From NCBI GenBank assembly GCA_021234155.1, contig JAJEKV010000103.1, forward strand, positions 620,001 to 684,000: a stretch of 64,000 nt of DNA, given 5' to 3'. Every line of letters starts with the position of its first letter. Position 1 is the stretch's first letter. This DNA is from Isoetes taiwanensis. Taxonomy: Eukaryota > Streptophyta > Lycopodiopsida > Isoetales > Isoetaceae. Shown in pieces: positions 10,900-22,364 of this stretch. A program made the translations under genes and the position numbers. The notes beneath the pieces are model-generated. The model searched no databases. It worked only from the letters and a program-made list of their open reading frames with translations, and had not been told where the DNA came from.

Positions 10900-12115
10900 A
10901 TGACTGATTTGTCTTGGAACTTCTTAAATGCTATTGTGAGAGCAAAATTGAGTTGTTTTTCGTTGAGTTATAAATTTCAATAGTTTTATCACTCTAGCTA
11001 TAACAATGATGGTTGCGGATCTGGCACTTCTGACTGTAAATGACGGACAACACCAGTTTCTTGCCACTGTCAGTTCCTTCGCTCTTAAGTTCGATACGTT
11101 ATAAAAGGCATTATTATTGTATGACATATGAGCATGTTATAATTTATACTCGGAGAACAAAAGTAATCATACCATCCAGATGAGATGCGGCATGACAAGC
11201 ATACAATCCAGAACTCTTTCTAGATTCTAAAAGAGCGTAAGATAAAAACCAAACAACATATGCACTTCAATGAACTGTAACAGTCAACCTACCAAGACAT
11301 TGTAGTTGAACTATATATGTTCTAGCATATGAAGGAACATTATTTATTCATGAGCTTACTCTAATATAAATCTTCTATCGTTTTCTCCACACTTTCAGAT
11401 ATTAGATAATAGATATTCTTGTCTGTAAACTAAAATGCAGCCACTATGTGGTTTTATACACTTGGAAGCTAGCAATCTCATCAAGCAAGTTATGTTTGAA
11501 ATCTCGGACAATGGTTATTTCAAGCAGAGCTATGATTTGAAGCCCTGTCATCTTGAGGGTAGCAAAACTACATGCATATTATCTGAAAAAATAGACAATC
11601 AAGATAGAATTACATATCTGTCCAAGACATATGCTAGCGTGCTAGCACTACAAATGTCTCCCATATCAAAAGAAGTTGCCAATTTATCAAAAACAATATG
11701 GCTTTTGGGTCGTCCTTGAGTGCAGATTCTAAACATTGTTGTGTAGCCAGTGCCACAATAAGTTGGTGCGCATATGCTTCTTGTACAGCCCCAGCACCTG
11801 CTCCTGTTTTCAAGCTTCCATTACCTGAGGATAACGACATTTATGGACAAGGACAATATGTTTGCTTTGAATAAAGAGGAGCAAAAATATACATTTGTTT
11901 CCTACTTGCCCAGTAACAAGAGACCTATGCAAGGGCAGCTACATCTAGATAAAAGTTACATATATGCCAAGAAAGCCTCAAATAAGAGTGCCTTGTTTGG
12001 CACTTGTGATAGTTTCTAGCTCGATCTTGCTCAACCACAGCCTCTGGTGTGCCTTTTTGCTAGTTATTGTTATTTCAAACCAAAAAACATCATCTACCAT
12101 AATATCTCCCATAAC
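10900..12115. other. Unassigned DNA before the ORF1 element
   Basis: Short frames exist on both strands (for example 11435-11719 plus and 11634-11840 minus), but none has a recognisable domain or supported splice structure. Confidence 0.4.
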
Positions 12116-12119
12116 AAAA

Positions 12120-12129
12120 ACGCGTGAAA
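12120..12129. repeat. Target-site duplication, left
   Basis: ACGCGTGAAA, matched at 14165-14174 directly after the poly(A) tail. The preceding A residues could extend the match to 14 bases. Confidence 0.85.
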
Positions 12130-12201
12130 GGTAGGATCTCGACGCGGTTTGCTTCATAACTTCTGGCTCGGGTGTCAGATTCAGGTGTTTTTTAGTGCGT
12201 T

Positions 12202-12226
12202 GGAAAGCTAGAGATGTGAGCTTTCC
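12202..12226 (+). promoter_or_regulatory. Conserved hairpin in the element's 5' leader
   Basis: GGAAAGCT, a nine-base loop and AGCTTTCC form a perfect 8-bp stem. The same stem and loop size occur at 5777-5801, and a slightly decayed version lies at 38024-38046 in the leader of a related element. A role in internal promotion, RNA packaging or translation is possible but not shown. Confidence 0.55.
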
Positions 12227-12289
12227 ATTGGTGTATAGTTCATACAGTTTTGCTCTGTCTATCTGGGCCGGATTTGGAGTTTACAGATT

Positions 12290-13939
12290 TTGGCTACCAT
12301 GGCAAACCCTAGTTCACCAGCTTCGGAAACACGTTCATCAGCCAAAAAAGTGATAGGTGGTGCTTCTGCTTCTTTTGTGCATGATATGAATTCTCCTTTG
12401 CCGCTTCCTAATTTACCCAATAATTCTCGCCTCAATCCTCTTGCTTTTGACCCTTCTCTTCTTGATATGAGTACAAGCTTCCAGCACTTTCCCCCTCTTT
12501 CTAAATCTGCACTTTTGTCTACTTCTCAAGTAGAGACCACTGTAAATACTTCTACTATTGTTTCTGCTTCCTGTTTGTCTACTACCGAGTGTGTATGCGC
12601 TCTTACGCTCCTTGGGGTTCTTCCGATGTCAGGCTAGCTGGGGCCGTCTACACGATTTAACGATTGGATCAAACGTGATTTGGCATCCAGTGTGCAATCT
12701 GCTCGTGTGTCTGCTGCATTGAATATGATGGTACAGAATAACAAGAAAGAAGTGAGCTCGTATCTAAATAAGTTACAAGCACAAGATGATCGTATGGATG
12801 TTCAGTTGCCTCCTGAGGGTGTATTCTATGAGACACAGCAGTGTTCAAATGCCTTTACACAGGCTGGCCTACCGGTTGTCGAAATTGATCATAATGCTCA
12901 TTTGCAGTGTGTTCAAAACCTTGTGTCTCATGCAGTTGTTTGCCATTTCACTGGACAGTTTTTGGATCTCAGGAGAGTTGGATTCTGGCTAAAACATCAC
13001 CTTCAGAGACTGGGTCTTCCTCACTATGCGTCTCTAAAAGTTTTGGATAAAGATAATAATTTCTTCCTGGTCATGTTTGACTCTTCACTTGCAGTTGACA
13101 GGCTTGTGGAGCGTGGTGTTGATCCTCTTTGGGGACATTATCTTCTATATCAGGTGTATTCTCCTGGATTCTTGCCAAGTAAGTCTGGTGCATTGCGCAT
13201 GCCTTGTTGGCTTGCCTTAGAGGATTTTCCACTAGAACTGCAAGTGTCTGATTTTATGATTGCTATTGCCAATAGATTGGGTATGCATCTTGCCCATTCT
13301 ATTGTTAATGGTCCTCGAATTTGTGTATCTCTTCCTACTTGTGTTTCTATTCCTCAGTCAGTAGTGGTCAAAAGTGGCCGACTTTTTTTCAAGTACAAAC
13401 TACGTCTGCTTAATGGACCTGAGCTTGCCAAGATGTTTCCCAATGTTACTTACAGGTCTAGGCATACTTTTGTCTCTACCTCTCCAATTGCTCCTATCCC
13501 CTGTCACATAGCAGCCACTTCACTCGAATGTCGTGTTGTATCATCTTCTTCCTCACCTGCCTCTGCACTAGTTAATCCGCCAGTATTACCAGCTCGTGTG
13601 CCTTCTTCTCTAGCTATTTCTGCACCATCGCCTTCTTCGAGTGTATCTCCATCTCAGTCTATATCAGTAGACCCTCTTAATGAGGATCAACTCTCTCGTC
13701 TTCTAGACATTGCTCACAAGCAAGAATTATTGGAAGAAGGATGGTCTACTCCATGCTTGAAGAAGCTTGCACGTCGCAAAAATAGCTCGGCTCCTCAATC
13801 TGCGTTAGTTCAATCTGTAGCTCCAGTATCTGCTACGATTGTTACAGTGGATGTCCCTGATTCAGTGGTATTGAGACATCAGGGAGCAGATCAAGTTGCT
13901 GTTAATGATTCTATGGATGTGGAAGTTCGACCTGGTTAA
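12290..13939 (+). CDS. LINE ORF1 protein, DUF4283-like, one in-frame amber codon
   Basis: One frame of 549 codons is interrupted only by TAG at 12635-12637; after the amber, the open frame from the ATG at 12680 encodes 419 residues. The N-terminal part is rich in Ser, Pro and Leu. The middle (about 12860-13330) matches the general pattern of DUF4283 domains in plant L1-type ORF1 proteins: LVSHAVVCHFTGQFLD, GFWLKHHLQRLGLP, NNFFLVMFDSS, then MPCWLALEDFPLELQ and IAIANRLGMHLA. The C-terminal third is Ser/Pro/Ala/Val-rich and low in complexity. I see no CCHC zinc knuckle, which many relatives carry. Such proteins bind the element's RNA and form the particle used for reverse transcription. The amber may be a recent mutation or, less likely, a programmed stop. 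Confidence 0.75.
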
Positions 13940-14139
13940 AGTAACTTGTCTATAAATATGATTATATATTATTCTTCTCTTTGTAGGAGAAGAAAATAGT
14001 GTGAACTGCATTATACTGTCATGCTTAGATGGGTGGCCCTGCTCAGTTGGATATGATTGTCCACTGGGTTTTTTATTCCTGTCTCTGCATTGTATTATGT
14101 ATTATGATGGAGTGTTATTAATAAAGTATGACGTCCTTC

Positions 14140-14164
14140 AAAAAAAAAAAAAAAAAAAAAAAAA
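14140..14164 (+). other. Poly(A) tail of the ORF1 element
   Basis: An uninterrupted run of about 25 A residues follows AATAAAGTATGACGTCCTTC, which includes an AATAAA polyadenylation-type signal. Confidence 0.9.
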
Positions 14165-14174
14165 ACGCGTGAAA
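14165..14174. repeat. Target-site duplication, right
   Basis: ACGCGTGAAA directly after the poly(A) tail, matching 12120-12129. Confidence 0.85.
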
Positions 14175-16263
14175 ACTCTACTCATAATACATTTGTCAAT
14201 CTAATGAAAAGTTTAGCACTTTGACACATTTCAAGTGCTTTAATTTTATTCCAATCTTTGTGGTACATGTGGAAGCCGAATAGAGCCCTATCAGATAGAC
14301 TCTTTCATCTTGAGTGCCAATGTGGGTGAATCTTAGGTGCATTCTTTAGCCATGTTTGTTGCTTCTTGATCACTATATTCATTCCATATTTTTTTTGTCC
14401 ATAATTTTGTGTAGAGTTGATCTTTGTGAAAAAAAATATATACCTAAGTTGTTAGTGTAATTTCTTCCTATGGGAGTTCCAACTACATGGGTCATAAGTT
14501 GTAGCGGCAATACCAATGGCAACATTGATGGCAATTTCAACTACATGGACCATAAGTTGTAGTAGGCAATACCAATGGCAACATCTGGATTGCATGGTAA
14601 ACCCACTTTCAATGTAAATCACTTTTTGTATTCCTAATTTATAAACATCTTCAAAGCAATGGTGTACTTGTTGGACATAAGCACATAATCTGCATCATTA
14701 TCAAGATCCAAATTAGCAATTGTGCTAAAACATTATCTTGCAACTTAATGTGCATTCTATAAGCACTAAAAAGATGTTACACAGATCAGGTTAGAAAGAA
14801 TTTTCTTCAAGGTCATCTGCTTGATAACTTTTGTCGACGGCCTAATATTATGTGCTTTCATAGAGTTGCATAAAATGGGCATGTAGCACAAAATCGGTTG
14901 ATTCAATTCTGCAAAAAGTATTTACCTCATCTTATGAGCCCTCCCAGTGTGCTTTTTGGCTCCTTATCTCGTACTGCAACTGGCAAGTATTCAGAAGCAT
15001 GTGTTATTAAGGGCAGTCGATGCATCAATTAGCAGATGTAATGAGCATGTTGAATTTGGCTTACCACAACTCTCTTCGCCCAAGGAAACATAATGCAAAT
15101 CATGCAGTAAGATAGGATTAACTGCATGCATCATAACCTTGACCAATTGTACGAACTTGAAGTTGGAAGCATAAAGAGCAAATCATGGTACTTAGAAAAA
15201 GCATACGTTATTGGAAACAACATAAGCAACCTTAAACTCAGTAATGATCAACGACGTAGCTATCAAATGCATCAAAAGAAACATATTTGGACAGTCATAG
15301 AAAAACCCATACAAGTAGACTACATTAGAAGAAGCATTAAGATTCTCTTTTCCATATGAGTTGCAATGTTGTCATTTCCAGGTCTGACGTTCCTTTGTTG
15401 ATCTTGGAAAAGTAATTTATCTGCAAACACCAACAACTTTTGCACCTATAACAACTTAAAGATCCAACATGTGAATCTTAAAGATGCATACAAATTGAAA
15501 TCTCAAACGAAGTCCAAAAGCATCTAGGCCAAACACTGCACTAGTGGACCTCTTAAAAAAACAAAGGAACAAGCTAAATTAACATAGCTAGTATAAAAAG
15601 AATGATCATCTTATGCAATGCCTTACTCGGAACAAAATGGTCAATATAAAGAAAAGGGTAAGTTAATAAAAGAACATATACATAACTATTTGATATCCCT
15701 TAACATGTTCTGGTAGTCTAGAACTCTTAACTTGTGATGGTCGTCCTGTAAAACTGAGGTTATAGATTCCACCTTCACGAATCCAAACCTTGATAGTCCT
15801 TCAACTGCTTCTGCCTTAGCTATAGAATCCAGTGGGATGGAAATGTTCTACAGTATTTGGTTTACTGCATTTCTCCAAGACATCAAAGTAAATATGCATG
15901 TTCCACTCTGGCCATTGATGACCTGCAAGTTATGATGCAATTCAAACATCAAGTATTATGTCCAGATTTGAAATGTACCCATGTCACTGCTGCCCAGGTA
16001 TACTTGCTAGGTTATCTAATATTAGCAAACGCTTGATTAGCCTAAAATAAGGATTCACAATAGGGAAATCAGCCTTGCGAGAATAACTTATGGAACTTAA
16101 CTATAGAATAGAACCTGACTTATGGGATTAACTAAAACCTGACTGTAGTTGAGTGCCATGGTATGTAATATAGTGAGAAGACTATATGTTACAGTCCCAT
16201 GGCACTCAAATTGGAACCTCTCCGTCAAGAACAGTCCCAATGCCACTGCTCTGCCTGCCAAAC
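14175..16263. other. Unassigned DNA with a 58-bp tandem duplication
   Basis: No gene is recognised. AACTACATGG and following sequence including ACCAATGGCAACAT occur twice, from 14481 and 14539. The rest is AT-rich with only short frames. Confidence 0.45.
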
Positions 16264-16938
16264 TCACTGCCCACTTACCAATTGAAGACTTGCTAAATCT
16301 ATACTGAAATCAACACTTGCACCTGCCTCGAAATGGGTTCCATTATTGTTCATATATATTGTACGTTTTAAATTATTGGGAAAGCATGATTCTCTTCCAC
16401 TCACATGGACCATTTGATTCAGCCTTGCATAGGAGAATTGAGGAGTCCTTGCTTGAACCATCCAAATAGTTGAAGGCATAGTTGAGTTGCTCAGACTGAG
16501 ATAGGTTGAGTAGGCTATCCGAGAGATCGTTGTTCTGCACACTCAGATCCGTCAAATGTTACAGAAATTGGAACCTCTCCGTCAAGAATATTGGATAAAG
16601 ATGAAATTGTTCAAGGTATGTTAGTTGACCTATATCCCTAGAAATTAGTCCGACTAGTAAATTATTATCCATATACACATGTCTAAGACTTCGTAGTTTA
16701 CCAAGAGACACAGATATTGTGCCGCTCGGTTTGTGGTGTCCAGGTACAAATACTGCAGGTTAGTCAAATTAGAAAAGTCTTTAGAAACATCTCCTACAAG
16801 ACCAAGTTGGTACAAGGGTTCAAATAACCGAGATAGAAGGGAGGGAGGGAGGGAGGGAGGGAGGGAGGGAGGGAGGGAGAGAGATATGGGAAAAAAAATA
16901 TGATCTTTCGAGGAGTGATCCAATATAAGAGTATGCAA
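16264..16938 (-). pseudogene. LRR gene fragment
   Basis: Read on the minus strand, 16800-16600 gives DFSNLTNLQYLYLDTTN, then after a frame change SGTISVSLGKLRSLRHVYMD and DIGQLTYLEQFHL, which fit plant 24-residue LRRs. LTDLSVQNNDLSDSLLNLS follows at about 16555-16490. Several frame changes show decay. A GGGA microsatellite lies at its upstream edge. It may come from an LRR receptor-like gene, but no kinase or other domain is seen to identify the subfamily. Confidence 0.55.
16838..16883. repeat. (GGGA)n microsatellite
   Basis: About ten uninterrupted GGGA tetramers ending in GAGAGA. Confidence 0.95.
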
Positions 16939-18430
16939 TCAGAATATAGTAACAAAAACATACTGAATATACAATTTTTTTCCACGCCAGGATCCATATC
17001 GGAGAAATTGCTTTAGATTCTTCAATAATCTCTTTGATGCAGATTGACGAATTAAAGCATTAACAGAATGCATAAGAGAGATTTTCATGAGATAGCTCGC
17101 CAGGCAATCTCCAAAGCTATTTGAACCCATTTGAATAAAGAGGATTGTATGATTTGTCTTATCTTGTATAATGCCATGCTGATACTTCATCTTCTTATTT
17201 GCAGAGCAATTCCACTATGCATGGTAAAGGAATATACAGGAAGGAGATGAGGGCTTTGAGGTACATAAATGCGTCAAGCTTCATGATTTGGAGAAATGGG
17301 ATGAGGGCTTTGAGTTGCAGTATGGGGGGCGATATAAGACTTTAGAAGCGTTAAGAATGTTGCGGGACTTGAAGACGTATATGGCGAGATAGGCAAATTA
17401 AGTTTGGCTAATGTGGGGCTTCACGTGGTTACCTTAGAATTGCACGAGATGGTGCACCTCGAGTTAGGCAAGCCTACTTAGAAAAAAAAAAAAAAAAGCA
17501 CATCACATCACATCTGGTGACACCTATGGTGATAAGTGCATATATGCTTTGCTACGGCCAAATAATTATAGGAGGAGGATTGCTAACACAAAATAGAGAC
17601 CTAATGGGCATGAGACGCATTCACCAAGACGATAGGGAAACTCTTAACATACAATAGAGACCTAAATGGGTAGGCGACGGACACACCCACAAGAACACAA
17701 TTTAAAATTTTTACATTTAACATGAACCTTACGTTTGACTTAATTGGCAATGCTAGTAAATGCTAGATTGCATGGCAAAGAATACATCTTTTTGGAAAAA
17801 GAATAAGCAAAAGACTTTTTTATTATTTAGAACTTATGGATGTTATCCATCCATTCTTTATCAATGATCTTCATTAGATATTACCTTGACTGTTGTGCTC
17901 TGGTTTTTGTTGCTATTATCACGTTATAAGTTGTAGAAAATTGACAGATATCTTGAAGACAAGTTGTTGTAGAAGAGGAACACTTGTTGAAAAAATAGGA
18001 TTTGCAAGATACATGGTTGAAGAAGATTTCAACGTGCTTATATAAATAGGTCAAGATGACCTATAGGTTATTTGAACCTAGGTTATCTTAGGTGGCTCTT
18101 TTTTAAGACTCAAGGGTCTTATAATGGAAGTAAATTATAATTAACATTTTGAAGGTGGTTGATTCAGTTGGAGTCAAAAACCTATTCAAAAGGCCGGTCA
18201 CTCGGCCCGGAACTATAAGAGAGGGGTCCGGCGATGCAGCCAGGACCGCCATGTTTAAATCAAGCAGAATGCATTCTTTATGTAACTGGTTCCATTGGAT
18301 TGAATAGAGATCAACTGATCGAGCTTGGGCTCTCAGGGTTTTACAATCTACTGTGCTATAGTGTTTGGGTCATAGCCAAATGAACAGGATCAAATGCAAG
18401 GTCATTAAAACAAATGTGTGTTGCTATAGA
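16939..18430. other. Unassigned DNA
   Basis: No exon is supported. A run of about 16 A residues at 17481-17496 could be an old retroelement tail, but no body is recognisable next to it. Confidence 0.4.
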
Positions 18431-18450
18431 GATATATTGAATAGCATATC

Positions 18451-18750
18451 ATCAAGCAACCAATATATGTGGATGACATGGATCTTTTAGCCTATACCCT
18501 AGGGAGTATGCAACAGCATCTGGATGTCTTGAGCACTTTTTGCCATACCATTGAAATGCGGGTAGATTTGGCCAACACCAAAGTTCTCTTTGTGTCATTC
18601 TCAAGGCAACAAAGGCAGCCTTGCTTTATTTACCAAGGTCAAGATGTGGACGTAGATGTGGATATGTATATCAATCTACGAGTTCCGGCAGGCTGGAAGG
18701 CTTTCTATGCAATGCAGAACAACTGTCATAGAGTAGAGCGTTATGACTGA
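18451..18750 (+). pseudogene. Reverse transcriptase fragment (YVDD motif)
   Basis: The frame encodes YVDDMDLLAYTLGSMQQHL and LANTKVLFVSF, matching motif C and the following conserved block of LINE reverse transcriptases (YxDDxxLLA, then N-TKxxxF). The upstream fingers and palm are absent and there is no start codon context; it is a relic. Confidence 0.75.
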
Positions 18751-19470
18751 ACACATCAATCGCATTTGTTGAAGGTGTTGGTGGGGCCAGTACGTCTGTA
18801 TGGAGTGGATGTATGGGGCCAATGATATCACTTACCACTTAGGACTTGGAATGGGTACATATGGCCATTCTGACTGAAGCACTTGGAGTTAAGTCCATGG
18901 TTCCATATCAAATTCTTTTGCAACAAGTTGGCTTTTTGCCTCCATAAAGAGCTGCTCTGGAATGTCATAACATCTACTATCAGAAAGTAGTCAAAATGGG
19001 AGACTCCTGCCTTTTAAAGCTCATCTACAGAATAGCCATAGGTCCTAGTCATCTTAAAGCTTGTTTGAAGGAGAAACGAGCCATTTGAATCTCCGATGGA
19101 ATGTGCAGAACATGGGTATATACAGGTGCACAATCACATCAAACAATATCTAGGCACGTGTTTCTTCAGTAAGCTTTGGGATAATAGTGCTTTGGAGTTA
19201 GAAGACCTCCCATTACAAAAGCTAGATTAATCCTGCACTACATTTACCCATGAAAAAGTGTAGAAAGATTGCATCCCATTGATATAAAAGCACACGACAT
19301 CAGAATTGAGACAAACAAACAGACAAATGGGCCCAGGAAATGCGAGAAAATAGGGTCTGATAATGCTGTCAGTTGGGACTTATTGAAGATGAGGGCCATA
19401 CCCTTCAGCATTGCCCAACACTTTCTTTTGCGCAGGCACGATATGACGGGTTGATCACACTTGTTCAGGG

Positions 19471-20172
19471 TGTTGGTGAAGCCGGTACTTCTGTATGGAA
19501 TGGAAGTATGAAGGCCAGTGATATCACTTGCCACTTGGGAGGATTTGGAACGGCTATATAAGGTCTTTTTGGTTCGAGCACTTAGAGTCATATCCACAAT
19601 CCCATATCAAATTCTTCTACAAGAGATTGATATTTTGCCTCTGCAAAGAGCTGCTCTTGAATATCACATCATACACAATCAAAACATGGTTAGCATAAGA
19701 GATTCTCGCCTTCCTAACCTTGCCTACACTAGCCATGGTTCCACAACGTCTTAAAGCCTATTAGAAGGAGAAACTAGCCATTTTTTCCTCCAAATAGAAT
19801 GTGCAGGAACATGGGTGCATAGGGGTGCAGAACAATAAGATCCACAATCGCATTAAACATTATCTTGACACATGTTTTTTGATTGGGATAACAGTGCTTT
19901 GGAATTAACAGAAACCTCCCACTACAAAAGACAGATTAATCCTATGCTTATAAGGTGGCCACAATGATACTTGTCAACACCTTTGCCAATGGAAAAGTGT
20001 AGAGCAATTGCATCCATTCGTACAGAGTACATTACCTCATAATTGAGACAGTTAAAGCAAGAAAACAACGTCTACTAATGCTATTAAACGGGACTTATTG
20101 AAGATGAGAGCCACACCCTTTACCATTGCCCAACATCCTCACATATAAGGGCACAATATGATGGGTTGGTTA
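19471..20172 (+). pseudogene. Second tandem copy of the LINE C-terminal region
   Basis: One frame (19518-19754) reads DLERLYKVFLVRALRVIST and PYQILLQEIDILPLQRAALE, a pattern typical of the region after the reverse transcriptase in some plant LINEs. The corresponding bases in copy A (from 18776) are clearly homologous, with many substitutions. Both copies end with nearly the same words around the CACGATATGACGGGTTG position, so the duplication covers the same 0.7-kb unit. Confidence 0.7.
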
Positions 20173-20175
20173 CAT

Positions 20176-20988
20176 CTAACCAACCATTACACGTGATGAT
20201 GAACACAACTGCGTTGGAATACTACCATCTTACATCTAGGAGATAATAGACATGAGGGCTCAATTGTGTCCTAGATCACTACATTGACAGGAACAAATGT
20301 CAAAATGTACAATTCATCAGCAGACCTATTATTGCTAAAATTTTCCCCTTTCCTTATGGTCTGACTCTGGCTATTAAATGTTTCTAGATGATTTGCTGCT
20401 CGTGTAGTGCTTATGACATAATCCACGACATTTTCATACCATGATTGACATTCATGACTTTATAATTCAAATTTAGATCAGGCTACAGATGTGACCAAAT
20501 GATGCTAATTTCCAAGAAAATTTATAACCGCCAGTCAGGTTCTCTGCCTGGTAGCTCTACACAATAAAAGTACATCGTTTGTGCCCAAACTTTGTGTGAG
20601 CAAGTGTCCTAATCCCTTTGCAGATATATCATGACATGACAATGAATTTGGCACCCAAAGAACACGGAGGATCAAATCATCCAATTATTTATCATTCTGT
20701 ACAAATTTATGTAAGTTGTTTCTTGGAGGATGTAGATAATTCAAATCTGCATTGGAACTCTTGCAAACGGTCTATGGTTAATGACATCAATATAGCACGA
20801 AGAACAGACTGATCGAATTTACGGTCGGTTGCTTCGTGAATCCTTTGTATCTACAAAGATTGTCAGAATCTGTGTACTTTCCCACCAAACTAGTCTAGAA
20901 AGTTCTTGAGCAAACTCGACCTGTTCCTCCAATCAATGCCTTAAAACTCTAATGTTACAATGTGTCTTCATTCAATCTGCCGCCCAAA
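20176..20988. other. Unassigned DNA
   Basis: No coding or repeat structure is recognised. Confidence 0.4.
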
Positions 20989-21175
20989 TTCTAGTACGAA
21001 AAGCATCGGCGACTATAGTTCAATGGACTAAACACCCTATCTAGTGAGGCTTGTATACAACTCAAATAATAAACAAAGAGAATTTTCTAGTACAAAAAGC
21101 ATCAGTGGCTGTAGTTCAATGGACGAAACATCCTATTTAGCGAGGCTTGTAAACAGCTCAACTAATCAACAAAGA
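20989..21175. repeat. 96-bp tandem duplication
   Basis: Units starting at about 20989 and 21085 share CTAGTAC, AAAAGCATC, GTAGTTCAATGGAC-like and GCGAGGCTTGTA-like words with roughly 80-85 percent identity. Confidence 0.8.
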
Positions 21176-22364
21176 GATCAACGGATTTGCACAAACTATT
21201 AATCTTTGCCTGCTGATAAAACAAAATATGCTAGCTATCAAGAAATTTTAGCAAATTTTATTCTCTCCGCTCTAAAGAAATCCAAAGAAAAAGCAAATTC
21301 CTAAAGAAGTCCAACTATTCATGTCTGAAAACAGTGCCTCTTTTTTCTAGATATAAATTGTACATTCTCCAATCCTAGTACTCAGTTTGCACAAATATTA
21401 AACTACCAACTCCTTTGAAAATCATCTCCATGTCCTCTATTATACATTTGTATCCTTAAGTCGTGCTCCTTTTGCATGATTAACTTCGAACTGCATCTGT
21501 AAAAAGAAAATGGTGGATAACTAAAACATGGTGAAAGAAGATGCTTACAAGTTTGAACATATTCCAGCAACACAAGCAATTCAGTTGGGGCACTGATATA
21601 GCTATACAAACCCTAACAAATAGAAAAAAACAACTGCAACTTCTTGGAGAATTGAACTCCAAACCCAACCCAAGCATCTAAACATTGCTTGAATACCTCC
21701 AAGTCTCTACTTTCCAAAGACACTTTTGAAAGGTGCAGTATACACAGTTTGATGACAGCAGATAAGGTGTGCTGATGGGTCTACTATTAAGGCAGTACAA
21801 ACAGTAGAAAGCCAATTCTTTGAAGCCACTAGTTTTATAGTTTCGAATTTCCTAGTAATGCTTCATCTCAAAAGTTTTATGAAAGGCTTTATGCATGAAC
21901 ATCCTTCTTAGTATTTGGACAGTTTCCACTCATCAAGGGCCCAATATAGGCAATGTTTTGTTTACTTACACCACATAGTGGCTATCTTAATTCCTGGTTT
22001 TTATTATTTATCATCATGGATTATGGATGAGCAAGGGGTGCGTGCCTTCACTCTTAGCTCCTAAGGGATACTTGTTTGACTTCTGTCTTGTTCTTTTGGT
22101 AGTCTGTATGTATCGAAACACTATATCCTACATATCATGTGCCCAAGCAGGCATATGGATGTAATGCAATTCATTCAAAGTGAAATCCCATTTAATGCAT
22201 TCACTTCATCAGCATACCATTATACCTTCTCAATCCTTTATCATGTTCCTCTTTACCAGAATGAGCCATAAGGGGCAAGAGCGTCGAGATACCTTTATAC
22301 CACCTCTAAAGAATTTTTTGAAATTAAATACATGAAATCGGCTTTACCAAATAGGAATGCTTGA
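21176..22364. other. Possible 3' region of the IFT43-like gene
   Basis: A possible minus-strand exon (about 21552-21598, acceptor in TATATCAG, donor in CTTGTAAGC) could read APTELLVLLEYVQT, but its phase cannot be joined with confidence to the upstream exons. The rest has no recognised feature. Confidence 0.3.

Larger units (their letters stand above)
12116..14174 (+). mobile_element. ORF1-only LINE-derived retroelement, complete ends
   Basis: The element body runs from about 12130 to 14164. It is bounded by a target-site duplication containing ACGCGTGAAA (12120-12129 and 14165-14174; the A run before it makes the exact edge ambiguous by a few bases). It ends with about 25 A residues at 14140-14164. 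In order it has a leader of about 160 bp with a perfect hairpin (12202-12226), one ORF1-type reading frame with a single amber codon, and a 3' tail ending AATAAAGTATGACGTCCTTC. No endonuclease or reverse transcriptase follows ORF1. The clean duplication and long A tail show a fairly recent insertion, presumably by a partner LINE's ORF2 protein in trans. Confidence 0.85.
18440..20175 (+). mobile_element. LINE remnant with tandemly duplicated C-terminal region
   Basis: A reverse-transcriptase piece begins abruptly near 18450 with QPIYVDDMDLLAYTLGSM. This is followed by LDVLSTFCHTIEMRVDLANT, which is the YxDD motif and thumb-start pattern of non-LTR reverse transcriptases. The region after it is present twice in tandem: copy A about 18776-19458 and copy B about 19471-20172. 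Both contain an LLYG-type motif, a PYQILLQ segment and a zinc-finger-like EDEGHTLQHCP segment. All frames are broken. It is a different LINE lineage from those at 2-5 kb and 12-14 kb. Confidence 0.75.

Noticed and set aside
20989-21175. tRNA-like A box (TAGTTCAATGG) in duplicated DNA
   Set aside because: No B box or cloverleaf stems follow at the right distance, so not a tRNA gene.
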